Positions 54,804 through 64,000 are shown, numbered from the stretch's first letter. The stretch: 64,000 bases of DNA from Tenacibaculum sp. (GCA_020629275.1 JAHDDQ010000003.1:23484-87483); one strand, 5' to 3'. Numbers and translations are program-made. Notes: generated from the sequence alone by a model not told the origin.

Positions 54804-55637
54804 CTCTCTAAATTTGTAACTCTCTTTTAATCGAACACCTTTTTCAGTATGTTTAACTGTTATGACTTCATTATGTGCATCATGTTCTAAGAATAAAAGA
54901 TATTCTTTATCTGCTGCTTCATTTAAAAAGGATTCTTTTTCTTTTAATGTAAGTAATGGCCTTGTATCATAACCCATTACATATGGTAAAGGAATATGAC
55001 CTACAGTAGGTAACAAATCGGCCATGAAAACTATTGTTTTTTCTTTGTATTGAATTTTTGGCAACATTTGTTTTTCAGTATGTCCATCTTTAAATATTAC
55101 ATCAAAACCTATGTAATCTTTTGCATTTAGGTGTAAAAAATTCAGTTGACCACTTTCTTGAATTGGCATTATATTCTCTTGTAAGAATGACGCCTTTTCT
55201 CTTGGGTTAGGATTTACAGCCCAATCCCAATGCCTACTATTACTCCAAAACTTGGCGTTTTTAAATGCTGGTTCATAACCTGTTCTGTTCTTATTCCACT
55301 GAATAGCTCCACCACAATGATCAAAATGCAAATGTGTTAAAAAGACATCTGTAATATCATCTCTATGGAAACCATACTTAGCAAGTGATTTATCCAAGGA
55401 AAAATCACCGTACATGTAATAATAACCAAAAAATTTGTCTGATTGTTTATTTCCAACTCCTGTATCGATTAGTACTAACCTATTTCCGTCTTCAATAAGC
55501 ATGCATCGCATACCCATTTCAATCATATTGTTAGCATCTGCAGGATTTGTTCTTTGCCAAAGGGATTTAGGAACAACACCAAACATGGCGCCTCCATCTA
55601 ATTTAAAGTTCCCTGTTTCTATAGGATAAATTTGCAT
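54792..55637 (-). CDS. MBL-fold metallo-hydrolase
   Basis: The 281-residue cytosolic protein (ATG at 55637; a TTG at 55646 is less likely) belongs to the metallo-beta-lactamase superfamily. The metal motif is THLHFDHCGG (HxHxDH), preceded by LVLIDTGVGN. Further ligands are likely in FKDGHTEKQM, VFMADLLPT and LEHDAHNE. The overall pattern resembles the quorum-quenching/YtnP-like or general hydrolase branch (VFLTHLHFDHCGGA), but the substrate is not known. It is convergent with the GG-peptide gene; the two 3' ends share a hairpin. Confidence 0.92.
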   Translation of the reverse strand: MQIYPIETGNFKLDGGAMFGVVPKSLWQRTNPADANNMIEMGMRCMLIEDGNRLVLIDTGVGNKQSDKFFGYYYMYGDFSLDKSLAKYGFHRDDITDVFLTHLHFDHCGGAIQWNKNRTGYEPAFKNAKFWSNSRHWDWAVNPNPREKASFLQENIMPIQESGQLNFLHLNAKDYIGFDVIFKDGHTEKQMLPKIQYKEKTIVFMADLLPTVGHIPLPYVMGYDTRPLLTLKEKESFLNEAADKEYLLFLEHDAHNEVITVKHTEKGVRLKESYKFREFFN

Positions 55638-55706
55638 AGTAAGCAAATATGCGAAATTTTAGTGAAATTTTAAGTTAATAATTTGGTAATATAGTTGTAC
55701 AAATTA

Positions 55707-56630
55707 TTATTTTTCATTCAACCCTTCTAGTAGGTATCCTATCGCAAAATTGGATTTTTTATCAAAAACAACTCTTTTACATTTTACTTCATCTGTAATA
55801 GCTTTATATATGTTTAGCCCTGATTTTAATCTTTTTCCTATTTTTTCTTTAGAACTTAGAAAATAAGACGAATTAATTGGTAGAGAAATGTATCTTTTTT
55901 CCTCAGTATTTTCCATTAATTTTGAAAGTTCATAGGGGATTCCACCGATAATAAAGCACGTTTTTCTTTTATTTTTAGGAATCGTACGAATTAGAGTTTT
56001 TATCTTATCAAAGACTTCTTCATCTTCAATTCCTTTTTGATGGTACTTACTACCATAAGTTTCTTCTCCAATAAAGTCCTTGTCGGTTTTATAAGCTATT
56101 TTAGTGTTTCCTGAGCCTATATCGATTAAAAAACTTGATGCCATAAATTGTTCTGGTACTGTTGCCATTAAACCATAAATAGCTTCTGTTTTTGGGGTAA
56201 TTAATTTTGCTTTTATGTTTTCTTCTTTTAGCTTTTCTAGTATTTGCTGTGTTATTTCTTCTTTTAAAGCACCAGAACTAATTAAAATCTTTATGTTTTG
56301 TAATTTAACACCATAATTTTTTAGTGTTGCAATATACGCGTTTAGTTTACTTTTAATTTGTAATGGAGTAGTCATTCCTTCTGAAATCAAGCTTTTACCA
56401 TATTCTTTAAATTTAAGCTCCCAGTTTTTTTGGGTGTCTACTTCAATGATAAAATAATTAAACCCAGTTGTTCCTATTTCTATTACGCCTCTTAAAACTC
56501 CGTTGATGGGTTTTTTAGAAATGTAATCAAATGAAGTGATTTCTTCTTTTTCTTTTTTATTTTTTGATGATGTATTGCATGATGCAACAAGAAAAAGTAG
56601 TCCTAAAAATAAGAGTTTAATTGGTTTCAT
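55707..56630 (-). CDS. Ppx/GppA-like (ASKHA-fold) protein, predicted lipoprotein
   Basis: The 307-residue protein begins with a good lipoprotein signal (LLFLGLLFLVASC, Cys18) and then an actin-like two-lobe fold. A phosphate-1 strand reads GVIEIGTTGFNYFIIEV and a phosphate-2 strand SSFLIDIGSGNTKIAYK. Between them, LISSGALKEEI and AIYGLMATVPEQF match the region of exopolyphosphatases. Known Ppx/GppA enzymes act on polyphosphate or pppGpp in the cytoplasm, so a lipid-anchored, extracytoplasmic member is odd because ATP is absent there. It may bind a phosphate polymer or have lost catalysis. The gene is separated from the MBL gene by 69 bases in the same direction. Confidence 0.75.
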   Translation of the reverse strand: MKPIKLLFLGLLFLVASCNTSSKNKKEKEEITSFDYISKKPINGVLRGVIEIGTTGFNYFIIEVDTQKNWELKFKEYGKSLISEGMTTPLQIKSKLNAYIATLKNYGVKLQNIKILISSGALKEEITQQILEKLKEENIKAKLITPKTEAIYGLMATVPEQFMASSFLIDIGSGNTKIAYKTDKDFIGEETYGSKYHQKGIEDEEVFDKIKTLIRTIPKNKRKTCFIIGGIPYELSKLMENTEEKRYISLPINSSYFLSSKEKIGKRLKSGLNIYKAITDEVKCKRVVFDKKSNFAIGYLLEGLNEK

Positions 56631-57171
56631 AATTTTTACTTAAAACTTTAATTGTACTTAATGTAAACTAAAATCAGAATCAAAAATAGTTGATTTTGTT
56701 TTCATTACATCATTATTTTGGTTTGAAAGTATTTACTGCTATAATCTATTCTTTTCTGTTCTTTCGTTGTGCTGTGAAGTTTACTATTTATGTGTGAAAA
56801 ATAATTTTATAATTTACAGGTAGAGAATTAACTATTTAATGAAGCACGATGATTACAGGTGTAACGTTATTTTAAATACATCTTACTCATTATCTGTGTT
56901 CTAAAAAAGTAACATGATAATTAATTATACTTCATCATGTATTAGTATAGTGCCATATTAATTGTTCTATAAACCTTTATTTTTATGGTAAAAGTTAACA
57001 TAACTATATACCAAGAGTGCATAAAAAGTAGTTATAAACTTTATGATTCATAGAATATAGTATTATAATACTCGGATGAAAAATTCTTATAATTTATAAA
57101 GCTTTTTCTCTAAAACATTAATATACTTGTGTTAAAATATGCTAAAAAACTATATCGAACACATCTCTTAC
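56631..57171. other. intergenic region between Ppx-like and AraC-like genes
   Basis: This 541-base divergent spacer holds no gene that I can support. It contains an inverted repeat (ACATGAT at 56912-56918, ATCATGT at 56934-56940), a possible binding site, and several A/T-rich promoter-like stretches without a full -33/-7 match. It is long for this genome and may carry control sites for the regulator. Confidence 0.4.
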
Positions 57172-58743
57172 ATGAAACTACTGAAGAAAACAATTGTCTT
57201 AATTGTACTTATAGTGAATAGTGCAATTTATGCCCAAAAAAGTAGTCCTGAAGCTGTATATGATAGCTTATTCAAAAAATCTCAAGATGCTTATTACAAA
57301 AGTGATTTTAAAACTTATAAATACTATACTGATAAAACCATTCTATTTACTAAAAAGCATAAACTAAAACAACAACACCTGTTGTCGTTGATGAATAAAG
57401 GTATTTACCATAAAAATGTAGGTGAATTAGACAGTACTTTAATCACCTATCTTTCTATTTATGAAAAAGTAAAAACATATCCAGATACTTCTAAAACCAA
57501 AATTCTAGTTCAGTTTAATTTAGCAAACGCATATTCAAATATGAATATGCTTGGTAAAACTAAATCATTACTTAAACAAGTAATAGCGAATGCTTCACAA
57601 CATACCGATGCTCATAGAGTACTGATAGGTGCTAATACTTCACTTGGTAATATTTATTTAAAAACAAAAGAATATGATAAAGCTAAACGCTATTTTTTAA
57701 AAGCAAAGCAATTGGCTGTAAAAAATGATAAAGCACAATTGATTTCTATTATTAACAATCAACTTTTTATTATCTACTACCAACAAAAACAATATGCAAA
57801 AGCTTTACAAACTGTAGAAGATGCTATACAATTAAACCCATTAGATTCTAACACCACAAAAGTTTCTAGCTTATTTAAAAAAGCAAAAGTATTAAATGTA
57901 CAAAACCAAGTTAAAGAAACTTTAGATTATTTGAATAAGGCTCAAAGTATTGCATCTGTAAAAAAATACCATAAACTATCTATGGAAATTTCAGAGATTC
58001 AGGCTAAGGTTTATGAAAAAACAAAAGATTATGAGCAATCATTACAAGCTCAAAAATTATATTTAAAAAAGAAAGAAAAATATTTATCTACTCTTTCTAA
58101 AGCTAAGCGTATAGAAATAGAAAAAGAGTTGAAACAACAGGAAGCAATTAATAAAAATTATTTTTTTAGAACAGCTTTCGTTATCATTTTGTTAGTAATG
58201 GGATTTTTCTTCTTCTATGTATGGTCTAAAAAAAGAAAACACAAGTTATTAGTTAAGCAAAATATACTTCAGAGAGATAAAAACTTATTGTACTCTGAAA
58301 ATGAAGTATTAAAAAATAAGGTAGATTATTTAGTAACAGAAATTTCGAATAAAAGTTCTAAAGAACCTGTAACAAAATATAAAAAATCTTCTCTTTCCGA
58401 AGAAGACAAGAAAAAATACATCGAGCAAATCTTAAAGTTTATGGATACTGAAAAACCATATCTTGACTATAATATGAAACAATCAGATATTACTGAAAAA
58501 CTTAACATAAGTCTGCATCATTTTTCTGAAATTTTAAACACTTCTTTACAAAAAAACTTTAATAATTTTATTAATTCATATAGGGTTGAAGAAGCTAAAC
58601 GTATGATAAAAAATCCTAGTTATAACGATTATAAATTGATAAGCATTGGTTACGAAGCTGGTTTCAAAAGTAAGACTTCCTTCAATCGCGCTTTCAAAAA
58701 TATGGTTGGCGTAACTCCCTCAGAATATAAGAGTAACGTTTAA
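57172..58743 (+). CDS. AraC-family transcription regulator with TPR sensor and membrane helix
   Basis: The 523-residue protein (ATG at 57172, just before the export signal KLLKKTIVLIVLIVNSAIYA; an ATG at 57139 is less likely) has a periplasmic sensor of TPR-like repeats (about 30-330; NLANAYSNMNMLGKTKSLLK, LGNIYLKTKEYDKAKRYFLK). One membrane helix follows (FFRTAFVIILLVMGFFFFYV), then a short coiled coil, then a cytoplasmic AraC DNA-binding domain. The latter carries NISLHHFSEILN and ISIGYEAGFKSKTSFNRAFK, the two helix-turn-helix segments, and VTPSEYKSN at the end. This one-piece layout (hybrid of sensor and regulator) is common in Flavobacteria. It lies 143 bases upstream of the giant BspA-like gene in the same direction and may control it (inference). 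Confidence 0.92.
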   Translation: MKLLKKTIVLIVLIVNSAIYAQKSSPEAVYDSLFKKSQDAYYKSDFKTYKYYTDKTILFTKKHKLKQQHLLSLMNKGIYHKNVGELDSTLITYLSIYEKVKTYPDTSKTKILVQFNLANAYSNMNMLGKTKSLLKQVIANASQHTDAHRVLIGANTSLGNIYLKTKEYDKAKRYFLKAKQLAVKNDKAQLISIINNQLFIIYYQQKQYAKALQTVEDAIQLNPLDSNTTKVSSLFKKAKVLNVQNQVKETLDYLNKAQSIASVKKYHKLSMEISEIQAKVYEKTKDYEQSLQAQKLYLKKKEKYLSTLSKAKRIEIEKELKQQEAINKNYFFRTAFVIILLVMGFFFFYVWSKKRKHKLLVKQNILQRDKNLLYSENEVLKNKVDYLVTEISNKSSKEPVTKYKKSSLSEEDKKKYIEQILKFMDTEKPYLDYNMKQSDITEKLNISLHHFSEILNTSLQKNFNNFINSYRVEEAKRMIKNPSYNDYKLISIGYEAGFKSKTSFNRAFKNMVGVTPSEYKSNV

Positions 58744-58886
58744 AATTAATAGTAATGAGGTCTCATCTTATAATTTGAACCTCCTCTTCAACCTATATTT
58801 TATAATTTTGGTTTCTTGTGTTGTTTCCTATCAAAAAAGGTAATACTGCTATTGCGTAAAATACAGCACCTTCCAAAATCTAAACC

Positions 58887-61800
58887 ATGAATAGAAAAAT
58901 ACTACTACTATTAGTATTCGTATCTACATTAAATTGTTTTACTCAGAATTTTAGGAGTATTTGGAATACTACGAATACTGAAAGTGGTTCTTCTCCGGAT
59001 AATCAAATAATAATACCAACGGATTCAAATTTCACTTATAACTATACCATAAACTGGGGTGATGGAAATTCTGATACTAATGTTACTGGCGACATTACAC
59101 ACACTTATACCAACCCTGGAACCTACACCATAGAAATTTCTGGGATATTTCCGACTATTTATTTCAATAACTCAGGTGATAAACTGAAAATAATAGAAAT
59201 TCTAAGTTGGGGGACTATTCAATGGGAAACCATGGAGAATTCATTTTTTGGATGTGAAAGAATGAATTTTGACGCCATAGATTCTCCTAATTTATCTAGA
59301 GTTACTTCGCTAAAAAACATGTTCAAAGGTTGCACCATTTTTAATGGAATTGTAAACGATTGGAACGTGAGTACAGTTACTGATATCTCTGGAATGTTTG
59401 CTAGTGCTCGATCTTTTAATAGACCTCTAGCCAATTGGAATGTGAGTAATGTTACTAACATGGCTGAAACTTTCTCTAGAACAAGTTTTAACGAACCTTT
59501 AGATGGATGGAATGTAGCTAAGGTTACAGATATGAGTGGGATGTTTAATCAAGCTACTCAATTCAATCAAAACATAGAAGGATGGAATGTGGGTAATGTA
59601 ACCAATATGACCAACATGTTTCTTATAGCGCAAACGTTTAACCAACCTTTGGATAATTGGAATGTTAGTAATGTAACCAATATGGCTGGTATGTTCGCTA
59701 GAGCAAGAGATTTCAACCAACCAATAAATAGCTGGAATGTTGCAAATGTTACTGATATGAGTGGAATGTTTTCAGCCGCATCTAGCAGAGATTTCAATCA
59801 GCCTTTAAATAAGTGGAATGTTGGCAATGTTACCAACATGAAAAACATGTTTGAAAACTGTAGAAGGTTCAATCAACCCATAGGAAATTGGAATGTAGAG
59901 AATGTTACAAACATGAGCGCTATGTTTAGAGAAGCCCAAGATTTTAATCAACCTATTGGAGACTGGAATGTGAGTAGTGTAACTACTATGGCAGAAATGT
60001 TCAGCGGTAGATTTTCTAGGCAAATGGCCTTCAACCAACCTATCGGAAAATGGAATGTAGGAAAGGTTACCGATATGAAAGAAATGTTTAAAATTTGTGT
60101 AGCTTTTGATCAACCCATTGGAGATTGGAATGTGGAAAAGGTTACCTCTATGGAAGAAATGTTTTTTAGAGCCGAAAACTTCAATCAACCTTTAAATAAC
60201 TGGACTACAAATAGTTTAAAGAATATTGAAAGCATGTTTTTTAGAGCTTCAGCTTTTAATAATCCTGTTAGTAATTGGAATGTTAGTGGAATAAAGAATA
60301 TGACAAATGTATTCTATCAAGCGACTGCTTTCAATCAAAGTCTAGAAAACTGGAACATATCAATAGTTGAAAGCATGAATAATATGCTTTCCAACACTAG
60401 TTTATCTAAAGAAAATTACGATAATACGCTGATTAGTTGGGCAGCTCAAAGCGTTATGAATGATATTACTTTTGGCGCTGTTGATTTAAGATATTGTGAC
60501 GGAAGAGATGCGAGACAACAGTTAATCAACACTAACAATTGGACAATAGTTGGAGACACTGTTGATTGTGATTTTGTACTGTGCACCGAAATTATTTCTC
60601 CGCAAAATGGAGATATTAATGTACCCGCAAACTCAGACATTAGATGGAATCCTGCACCAAATGCTACAGGCTATATTGTAAGTATTAGGCGGGAAGACGA
60701 TGCAGGGAATGTATTACAAATTGTAAAAGATAACGAAGATGTTGGTAATGTAGTAGGAGTTACTTTTACCAATGAATTTATCCCAGGAGATAATGTGTTC
60801 GTTACAGTTACTCCGTATAATGCATCTGGATCTGCAACTGGTTGTGAAGAAATACAATTTAAAACAATAGCTAGTTGGGTAAACAGTCCTGAAGCTTTTA
60901 AAATTACCATAGATACTAGAAATCTAGATAGAAGCTCAAGCAACGCAAACCAAATAATACTTGAAGTGTTTAGAGGTCTTACTTACAATTATTCGGTAGA
61001 CTGGGGAGATAACCAATACAATAATGGTGTTAGTGCTGAAATAACACACACTTATCTTAATCCAGGTGAATATACTATTGCAATAATTGGAGATTACCCA
61101 GCACATGTTTATAACAGAACTGATCGTGATAATAAGAAATTGATTTCTGTAGATCAATGGGGAACTCAAGTATGGCAAACAATGGTACAAACATTCTGGT
61201 TTTGCGACAATATGGAGTATAATGCCACAGATGTACCTAACCTATCTAATGTTATAAGTATGGCAAGAATGTTTAGAAGAAATAAAGCATTCAATGGTAA
61301 CATTAACAACTGGGATGTAAGTAATGTTATTGACATGCGAAACATGTTTTATCAGGCTGAAATCTATAATCAACCCTTAAACAATTGGAATGTTAGCAAT
61401 GTAGTGAATATGGAAAACATGTTCAACACTGCAAAAGCTTTTAATCAACCCTTAAACAATTGGAATGTAAGTAAAGTAACTGACATGAACGACATGTTTA
61501 ATGATAGTGAAGCTTTTAATCAGCCGATTAATGATTGGAATGTGAGTAACGTTACCGATATGAAGAGAATGTTTGCTAATGCAAGTAGATTTAATCAACC
61601 TCTCGATAAATGGAATGCAAGTAATGTTACAACTATGGAAGAAATGTTTAACAATGCAAGTAGCTTCAATGGAACATTAAACGACTGGACTTTAGGAAAA
61701 GTCACTAGTTTTAAGGGTTTATTTAATGGTGCAGTTGCTTTTAATCAACCTCTTGACAAGTGGGACGTTAGCACAGTAACAGATATGCGCTCTACATTTC

Positions 61801-64000
61801 AAAATGCCAGAGCCTTTAACCAACCTTTAAACGATTGGAATGTTAGCAATGCGATTAATATGTCTTCGATGTTTTCTCGTGCGAGTACTTTTAATCAACC
61901 TCTTGATAAATGGAATGTATCTTCTACTCTTTCCATGTCAAGAATGTTCAGTTCAGCAAGTGATTTCAATCAAGACATTAGTAAATGGGAAGTTACTAAA
62001 GTTCGATTCATGGATAATATGTTTGCTGGTGCGACAAACTTCAACCAACCTCTAGTGAGTTGGGATGTAAATTCTGTTGTAAATATGAGTGGGATGTTTT
62101 TCGCAGCTACTTCCTTTAATCAACCCTTAAACGATTGGGATGTAAGTGCTGTAGCAAATATGTCTTCTCTGTTTCAACAAGCAACAGCGTTCAATCAGCC
62201 TTTAAATGATTGGGATGTTAGCTCCGTTACTCTAATGGAGGCTATGTTTAAAAACGCATCATTATTTAACAATCCTATTAACGATTGGGAAGTAGCCTCA
62301 GTAACGAATATGAATAGTATGTTTCAAGAGGCATCAGCTTTTAATCAGATGTTGGATAAATGGGATACCAGAGAAGTTTTAACAATGGAAAGTATGTTTG
62401 AAAATGCAACGGTATTTAATGAAAGTATAGATTCTTGGAATGTTTCCTTTGTTACTACTATGAAAAGTATGTTTAAAAATGCAAAAGCATATAATCAATC
62501 TATGAATTCATGGAATGTAGCATCGGTAACGACCATGGAAACCATGTTTTCTGGTGCTTCTGTTTTTAATACAACACTAGAAAACTGGAATGTACGAAAC
62601 GTCAAAAATATGCGATTCATGTTTGCTTCTGCCATAGCATTTGATCAACCTTTAAACTCTTGGCGTACGGTAAATGTGGAAAACATGGATGGTCTTTTTT
62701 TTGGCGCAACTAGCTTTAATCAATCTTTAAGTCAATGGAATTTAGGAGAAGTAACTATGGATTCTACTTTTGAAAGAGCTTCCAGTTTTAATCAATTTTT
62801 AGGTGACTGGGATATATCTCAAGTTACAAATATGGATGACATGTTAGATCGGTCTGCTTTAAGTAGAGAGAATTATGACAAAACATTAATTGAATGGTCT
62901 AAACAAACATTGAATCCAGGAATACGACTTGGAGCAGAAGGACTACCTTATTGCGATGCCTTTGAAGAAAGACAAGCTATTATTGACACCTATGGTTGGA
63001 CAATTAATGGTGATATTCTAGACTGCCCAATACCGGAATGTGCGCGTATTATCACAACACTAAGAGGAGCTACAAACGTTCCTGTGAACACAAATTTAAT
63101 ATGGGACTCTGTTGAGTTTGCAAGAGGTTATCGTTTAATTGTAACTGTATCTGGAACAGAAATCGTAAATGAAATTGTAAATGATACTTTCTATGATTTT
63201 CCTACAGATTTTTCAGGCGGTGAAACTGTTGTGGTAACTATCACTCCTTTTAACGATGTAGGTGACGCAACTGGACCTTGTGCTGAAGACAGTTTTACAA
63301 TAGCTTCAACATCAGCCTCTGTTCCAAATTGCACTAGCTTAACATTACCTCTTGATAACGACACCAACGTTCCTGTAAACACAAATTTATCTTGGAACAC
63401 TGTTATAAATGCAACTGGATATAAAGTTACTGTAGGAACCTCATCTGGACTTACAGATGTTATAAATGAGGATGTAGGAAATATAACTACTTATAACCCA
63501 TTAAATAATCTACCAGAAAATACTTTATTATTTATATCAATTATACCTTATAATTCAGAAGGTGATGCTGTAGGTTGTATTGAAGAAAGTTTTACGACAC
63601 AAATCATACCTAAACCTCCAACATGCACAACCTTATCTATGCCTTTAAACAACGCCATTGATGTTCCAATAACTACAGATGTCTCATGGAATCCAGTGGC
63701 TAATGCAACTGGTTATCTTGTTACCATAGGAAGTGTTAGCGGCGCTATTAATATTGCAAATAATGTAGATGTCAGCAATAATACAACTTACGATATTCCT
63801 GAAGATTTATTAAACGACAGGGTATATTATGTAACTATCACACCTTATAATTCCATTGGTGATGCTACTAGCTGTATAGAAGAAAGTTTCACTACAGCTA
63901 GCCCTCCTCCTGTAATTCCTAACTGTACTACATTAAGCAACCCTACAAACGGAGCAGTAGATATTCCTACAAGTTTGGCTTCTATATCCTGGAATCCAAT
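58887..64000 (+). CDS. giant BspA-like (DUF285 repeat) surface protein, 3' end beyond the window
   Basis: The open frame begins at the ATG at 58887 and runs off the right edge after 1704 complete codons. A signal peptide (MNRKILLLLVFVSTLNCFTQ) is followed by a PKD-like domain (YNYTINWGDGNSDTNV) and a first array of DUF285/BspA 25-residue repeats (FNQPL..WNVSNVTNM..MF). Then come an Ig/FN3-like module, a second PKD-like domain (YNYSVDWGDNQYNNGV), a second DUF285 array of 21 units, and at least four Ig/FN3-like modules at the end of the window. BspA-type proteins of Bacteroidota and mycoplasmas act in adhesion. A T9SS C-terminal sorting domain is expected but not visible. The long minus-strand open frames over this region are repeat shadows. 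Confidence 0.93.
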   Translation, partial: MNRKILLLLVFVSTLNCFTQNFRSIWNTTNTESGSSPDNQIIIPTDSNFTYNYTINWGDGNSDTNVTGDITHTYTNPGTYTIEISGIFPTIYFNNSGDKLKIIEILSWGTIQWETMENSFFGCERMNFDAIDSPNLSRVTSLKNMFKGCTIFNGIVNDWNVSTVTDISGMFASARSFNRPLANWNVSNVTNMAETFSRTSFNEPLDGWNVAKVTDMSGMFNQATQFNQNIEGWNVGNVTNMTNMFLIAQTFNQPLDNWNVSNVTNMAGMFARARDFNQPINSWNVANVTDMSGMFSAASSRDFNQPLNKWNVGNVTNMKNMFENCRRFNQPIGNWNVENVTNMSAMFREAQDFNQPIGDWNVSSVTTMAEMFSGRFSRQMAFNQPIGKWNVGKVTDMKEMFKICVAFDQPIGDWNVEKVTSMEEMFFRAENFNQPLNNWTTNSLKNIESMFFRASAFNNPVSNWNVSGIKNMTNVFYQATAFNQSLENWNISIVESMNNMLSNTSLSKENYDNTLISWAAQSVMNDITFGAVDLRYCDGRDARQQLINTNNWTIVGDTVDCDFVLCTEIISPQNGDINVPANSDIRWNPAPNATGYIVSIRREDDAGNVLQIVKDNEDVGNVVGVTFTNEFIPGDNVFVTVTPYNASGSATGCEEIQFKTIASWVNSPEAFKITIDTRNLDRSSSNANQIILEVFRGLTYNYSVDWGDNQYNNGVSAEITHTYLNPGEYTIAIIGDYPAHVYNRTDRDNKKLISVDQWGTQVWQTMVQTFWFCDNMEYNATDVPNLSNVISMARMFRRNKAFNGNINNWDVSNVIDMRNMFYQAEIYNQPLNNWNVSNVVNMENMFNTAKAFNQPLNNWNVSKVTDMNDMFNDSEAFNQPINDWNVSNVTDMKRMFANASRFNQPLDKWNASNVTTMEEMFNNASSFNGTLNDWTLGKVTSFKGLFNGAVAFNQPLDKWDVSTVTDMRSTFQNARAFNQPLNDWNVSNAINMSSMFSRASTFNQPLDKWNVSSTLSMSRMFSSASDFNQDISKWEVTKVRFMDNMFAGATNFNQPLVSWDVNSVVNMSGMFFAATSFNQPLNDWDVSAVANMSSLFQQATAFNQPLNDWDVSSVTLMEAMFKNASLFNNPINDWEVASVTNMNSMFQEASAFNQMLDKWDTREVLTMESMFENATVFNESIDSWNVSFVTTMKSMFKNAKAYNQSMNSWNVASVTTMETMFSGASVFNTTLENWNVRNVKNMRFMFASAIAFDQPLNSWRTVNVENMDGLFFGATSFNQSLSQWNLGEVTMDSTFERASSFNQFLGDWDISQVTNMDDMLDRSALSRENYDKTLIEWSKQTLNPGIRLGAEGLPYCDAFEERQAIIDTYGWTINGDILDCPIPECARIITTLRGATNVPVNTNLIWDSVEFARGYRLIVTVSGTEIVNEIVNDTFYDFPTDFSGGETVVVTITPFNDVGDATGPCAEDSFTIASTSASVPNCTSLTLPLDNDTNVPVNTNLSWNTVINATGYKVTVGTSSGLTDVINEDVGNITTYNPLNNLPENTLLFISIIPYNSEGDAVGCIEESFTTQIIPKPPTCTTLSMPLNNAIDVPITTDVSWNPVANATGYLVTIGSVSGAINIANNVDVSNNTTYDIPEDLLNDRVYYVTITPYNSIGDATSCIEESFTTASPPPVIPNCTTLSNPTNGAVDIPTSLASISWNP
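59355..60430 (+). repeat. DUF285/BspA repeat array 1 (14 units)
   Basis: Fourteen consecutive 25-residue units carry the pattern x-x-W-N-V-x-x-V-T-x-M-x-x-M-F followed by a short loop and FN-x-P-L/I. Tryptophan codons recur mostly every 72-75 bases from 59361, with some units longer. The array closes with a degenerate cap (LSKENYDNTLISWAAQ) that is also found after array 2 (LSRENYDKTLIEWSKQ). Confidence 0.93.
61305..62880 (+). repeat. DUF285/BspA repeat array 2 (21 units)
   Basis: The W-x-V anchor occurs at 61311 and then exactly every 75 bases for 20 units up to 62736, with a 21st unit 72 bases later. Nucleotide identity between units is partial, so this is an old coding repeat with strict length keeping and not a recent tandem duplication. 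Confidence 0.93.
63028..64000 (+). repeat. tandem Ig/FN3-like modules with conserved cysteine start
   Basis: Modules of about 97-100 residues begin with a cysteine (codons at 63039, 63330, 63624 and 63924) followed by a T.L..P.N...VP..T.L.W..V..ATGY pattern and end with VTITPYN..GDA..C.EESF. An earlier single copy lies at about 60582-60890. The last module is cut by the window edge, so more copies may follow. Confidence 0.85.

Noticed and set aside
56839..56904. 21-codon ORF in the intergenic region before the AraC-type gene
   Set aside because: It is too short, has no promoter or recognisable leader, and such ORFs are expected by chance.
59219..60943. Several minus-strand open frames with PTH-like repeated peptides
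   Set aside because: They are exact shadows of the plus-strand DUF285 repeats; repetition keeps the antisense frame open, and the plus frame has a signal peptide and known domains.
61305..62880. Regular 75-base repeats considered as a CRISPR or minisatellite
   Set aside because: The units are coding, differ in sequence throughout, have no identical direct repeat with unique spacers, and no cas genes are present.

Overview
The window is a piece of an AT-rich chromosome from a member of the Bacteroidota, most likely a marine Flavobacteriaceae; the genus cannot be fixed from sequence alone. The evidence is threefold. Gene families typical of that group are present: SusC/RagA-like TonB-dependent receptors with a carboxypeptidase-type N-terminal domain, DUF2480 beside SufT, DUF3078, the long PurF, a GlnRS and GG-leader peptides. 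The -7 promoter elements fit TANNTTTG, about 20-25 nt before start codons. Recognisable Shine-Dalgarno sequences are scarce. No rRNA, tRNA, CRISPR array, transposase or integrase was recognised. Layout: 1-438 is the N-terminal piece of a large RHS-type surface protein. 0.7-7 kb holds aspS, a small secreted protein and a DUF2339/DUF3999 membrane pair. 7-14.3 kb holds a ThiF-like enzyme, a LolA-like secreted protein coupled to a CLC channel that has glutamine at the gating-glutamate position, and a PRMT-like methyltransferase followed by two tandem paralogues of unknown function. From 25.6 back to 14.4 kb on the minus strand runs a tightly packed nine-gene operon, the most interesting part of the window. 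It encodes a multi-spanning membrane protein, a soluble coiled-coil protein, a membrane-anchored PspA/ESCRT-like coiled-coil protein, a substrate-binding protein fused to an OmpA peptidoglycan-binding domain, an ABC permease with an enlarged periplasmic loop, an ABC ATPase, a CbbX/SpoVK-type AAA+ ATPase with a TerB-like segment, a UPF1-like SF1 helicase with a nuclease-like tail, and a 2-oxoglutarate/Fe(II) dioxygenase. I do not recognise this combination as a named system; it looks like an envelope-sensing or stress complex reaching from peptidoglycan to cytoplasm. 25.7-35.6 kb is mostly housekeeping: a TonB-C-terminal protein, GlpQ, glutaminase, PurF, a PfkB kinase, the SufE-SufT-DUF2480 operon, DUF3078 and a CNNM/CBS transporter-like protein. 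35.8-43.4 kb is a duplicated two-gene cassette (secreted TonB-C-terminal protein plus TonB-dependent receptor, twice). The second receptor has its signal peptide out of frame by one base in an A tract. 43.5-56.6 kb carries hflX, a PmtA-like methyltransferase, comF, an Ig-like lipoprotein, another TonB-like protein, glnS, secreted M1 and S8 peptidases, an orphan double-glycine-leader peptide with four cysteines, an MBL hydrolase and a Ppx/GppA-like lipoprotein. 57.1-64 kb has an AraC-type regulator with a TPR and membrane sensor module, next to a very large BspA/DUF285 surface protein that runs off the window. Many genes are separated by clear hairpin terminators, several of them bidirectional.
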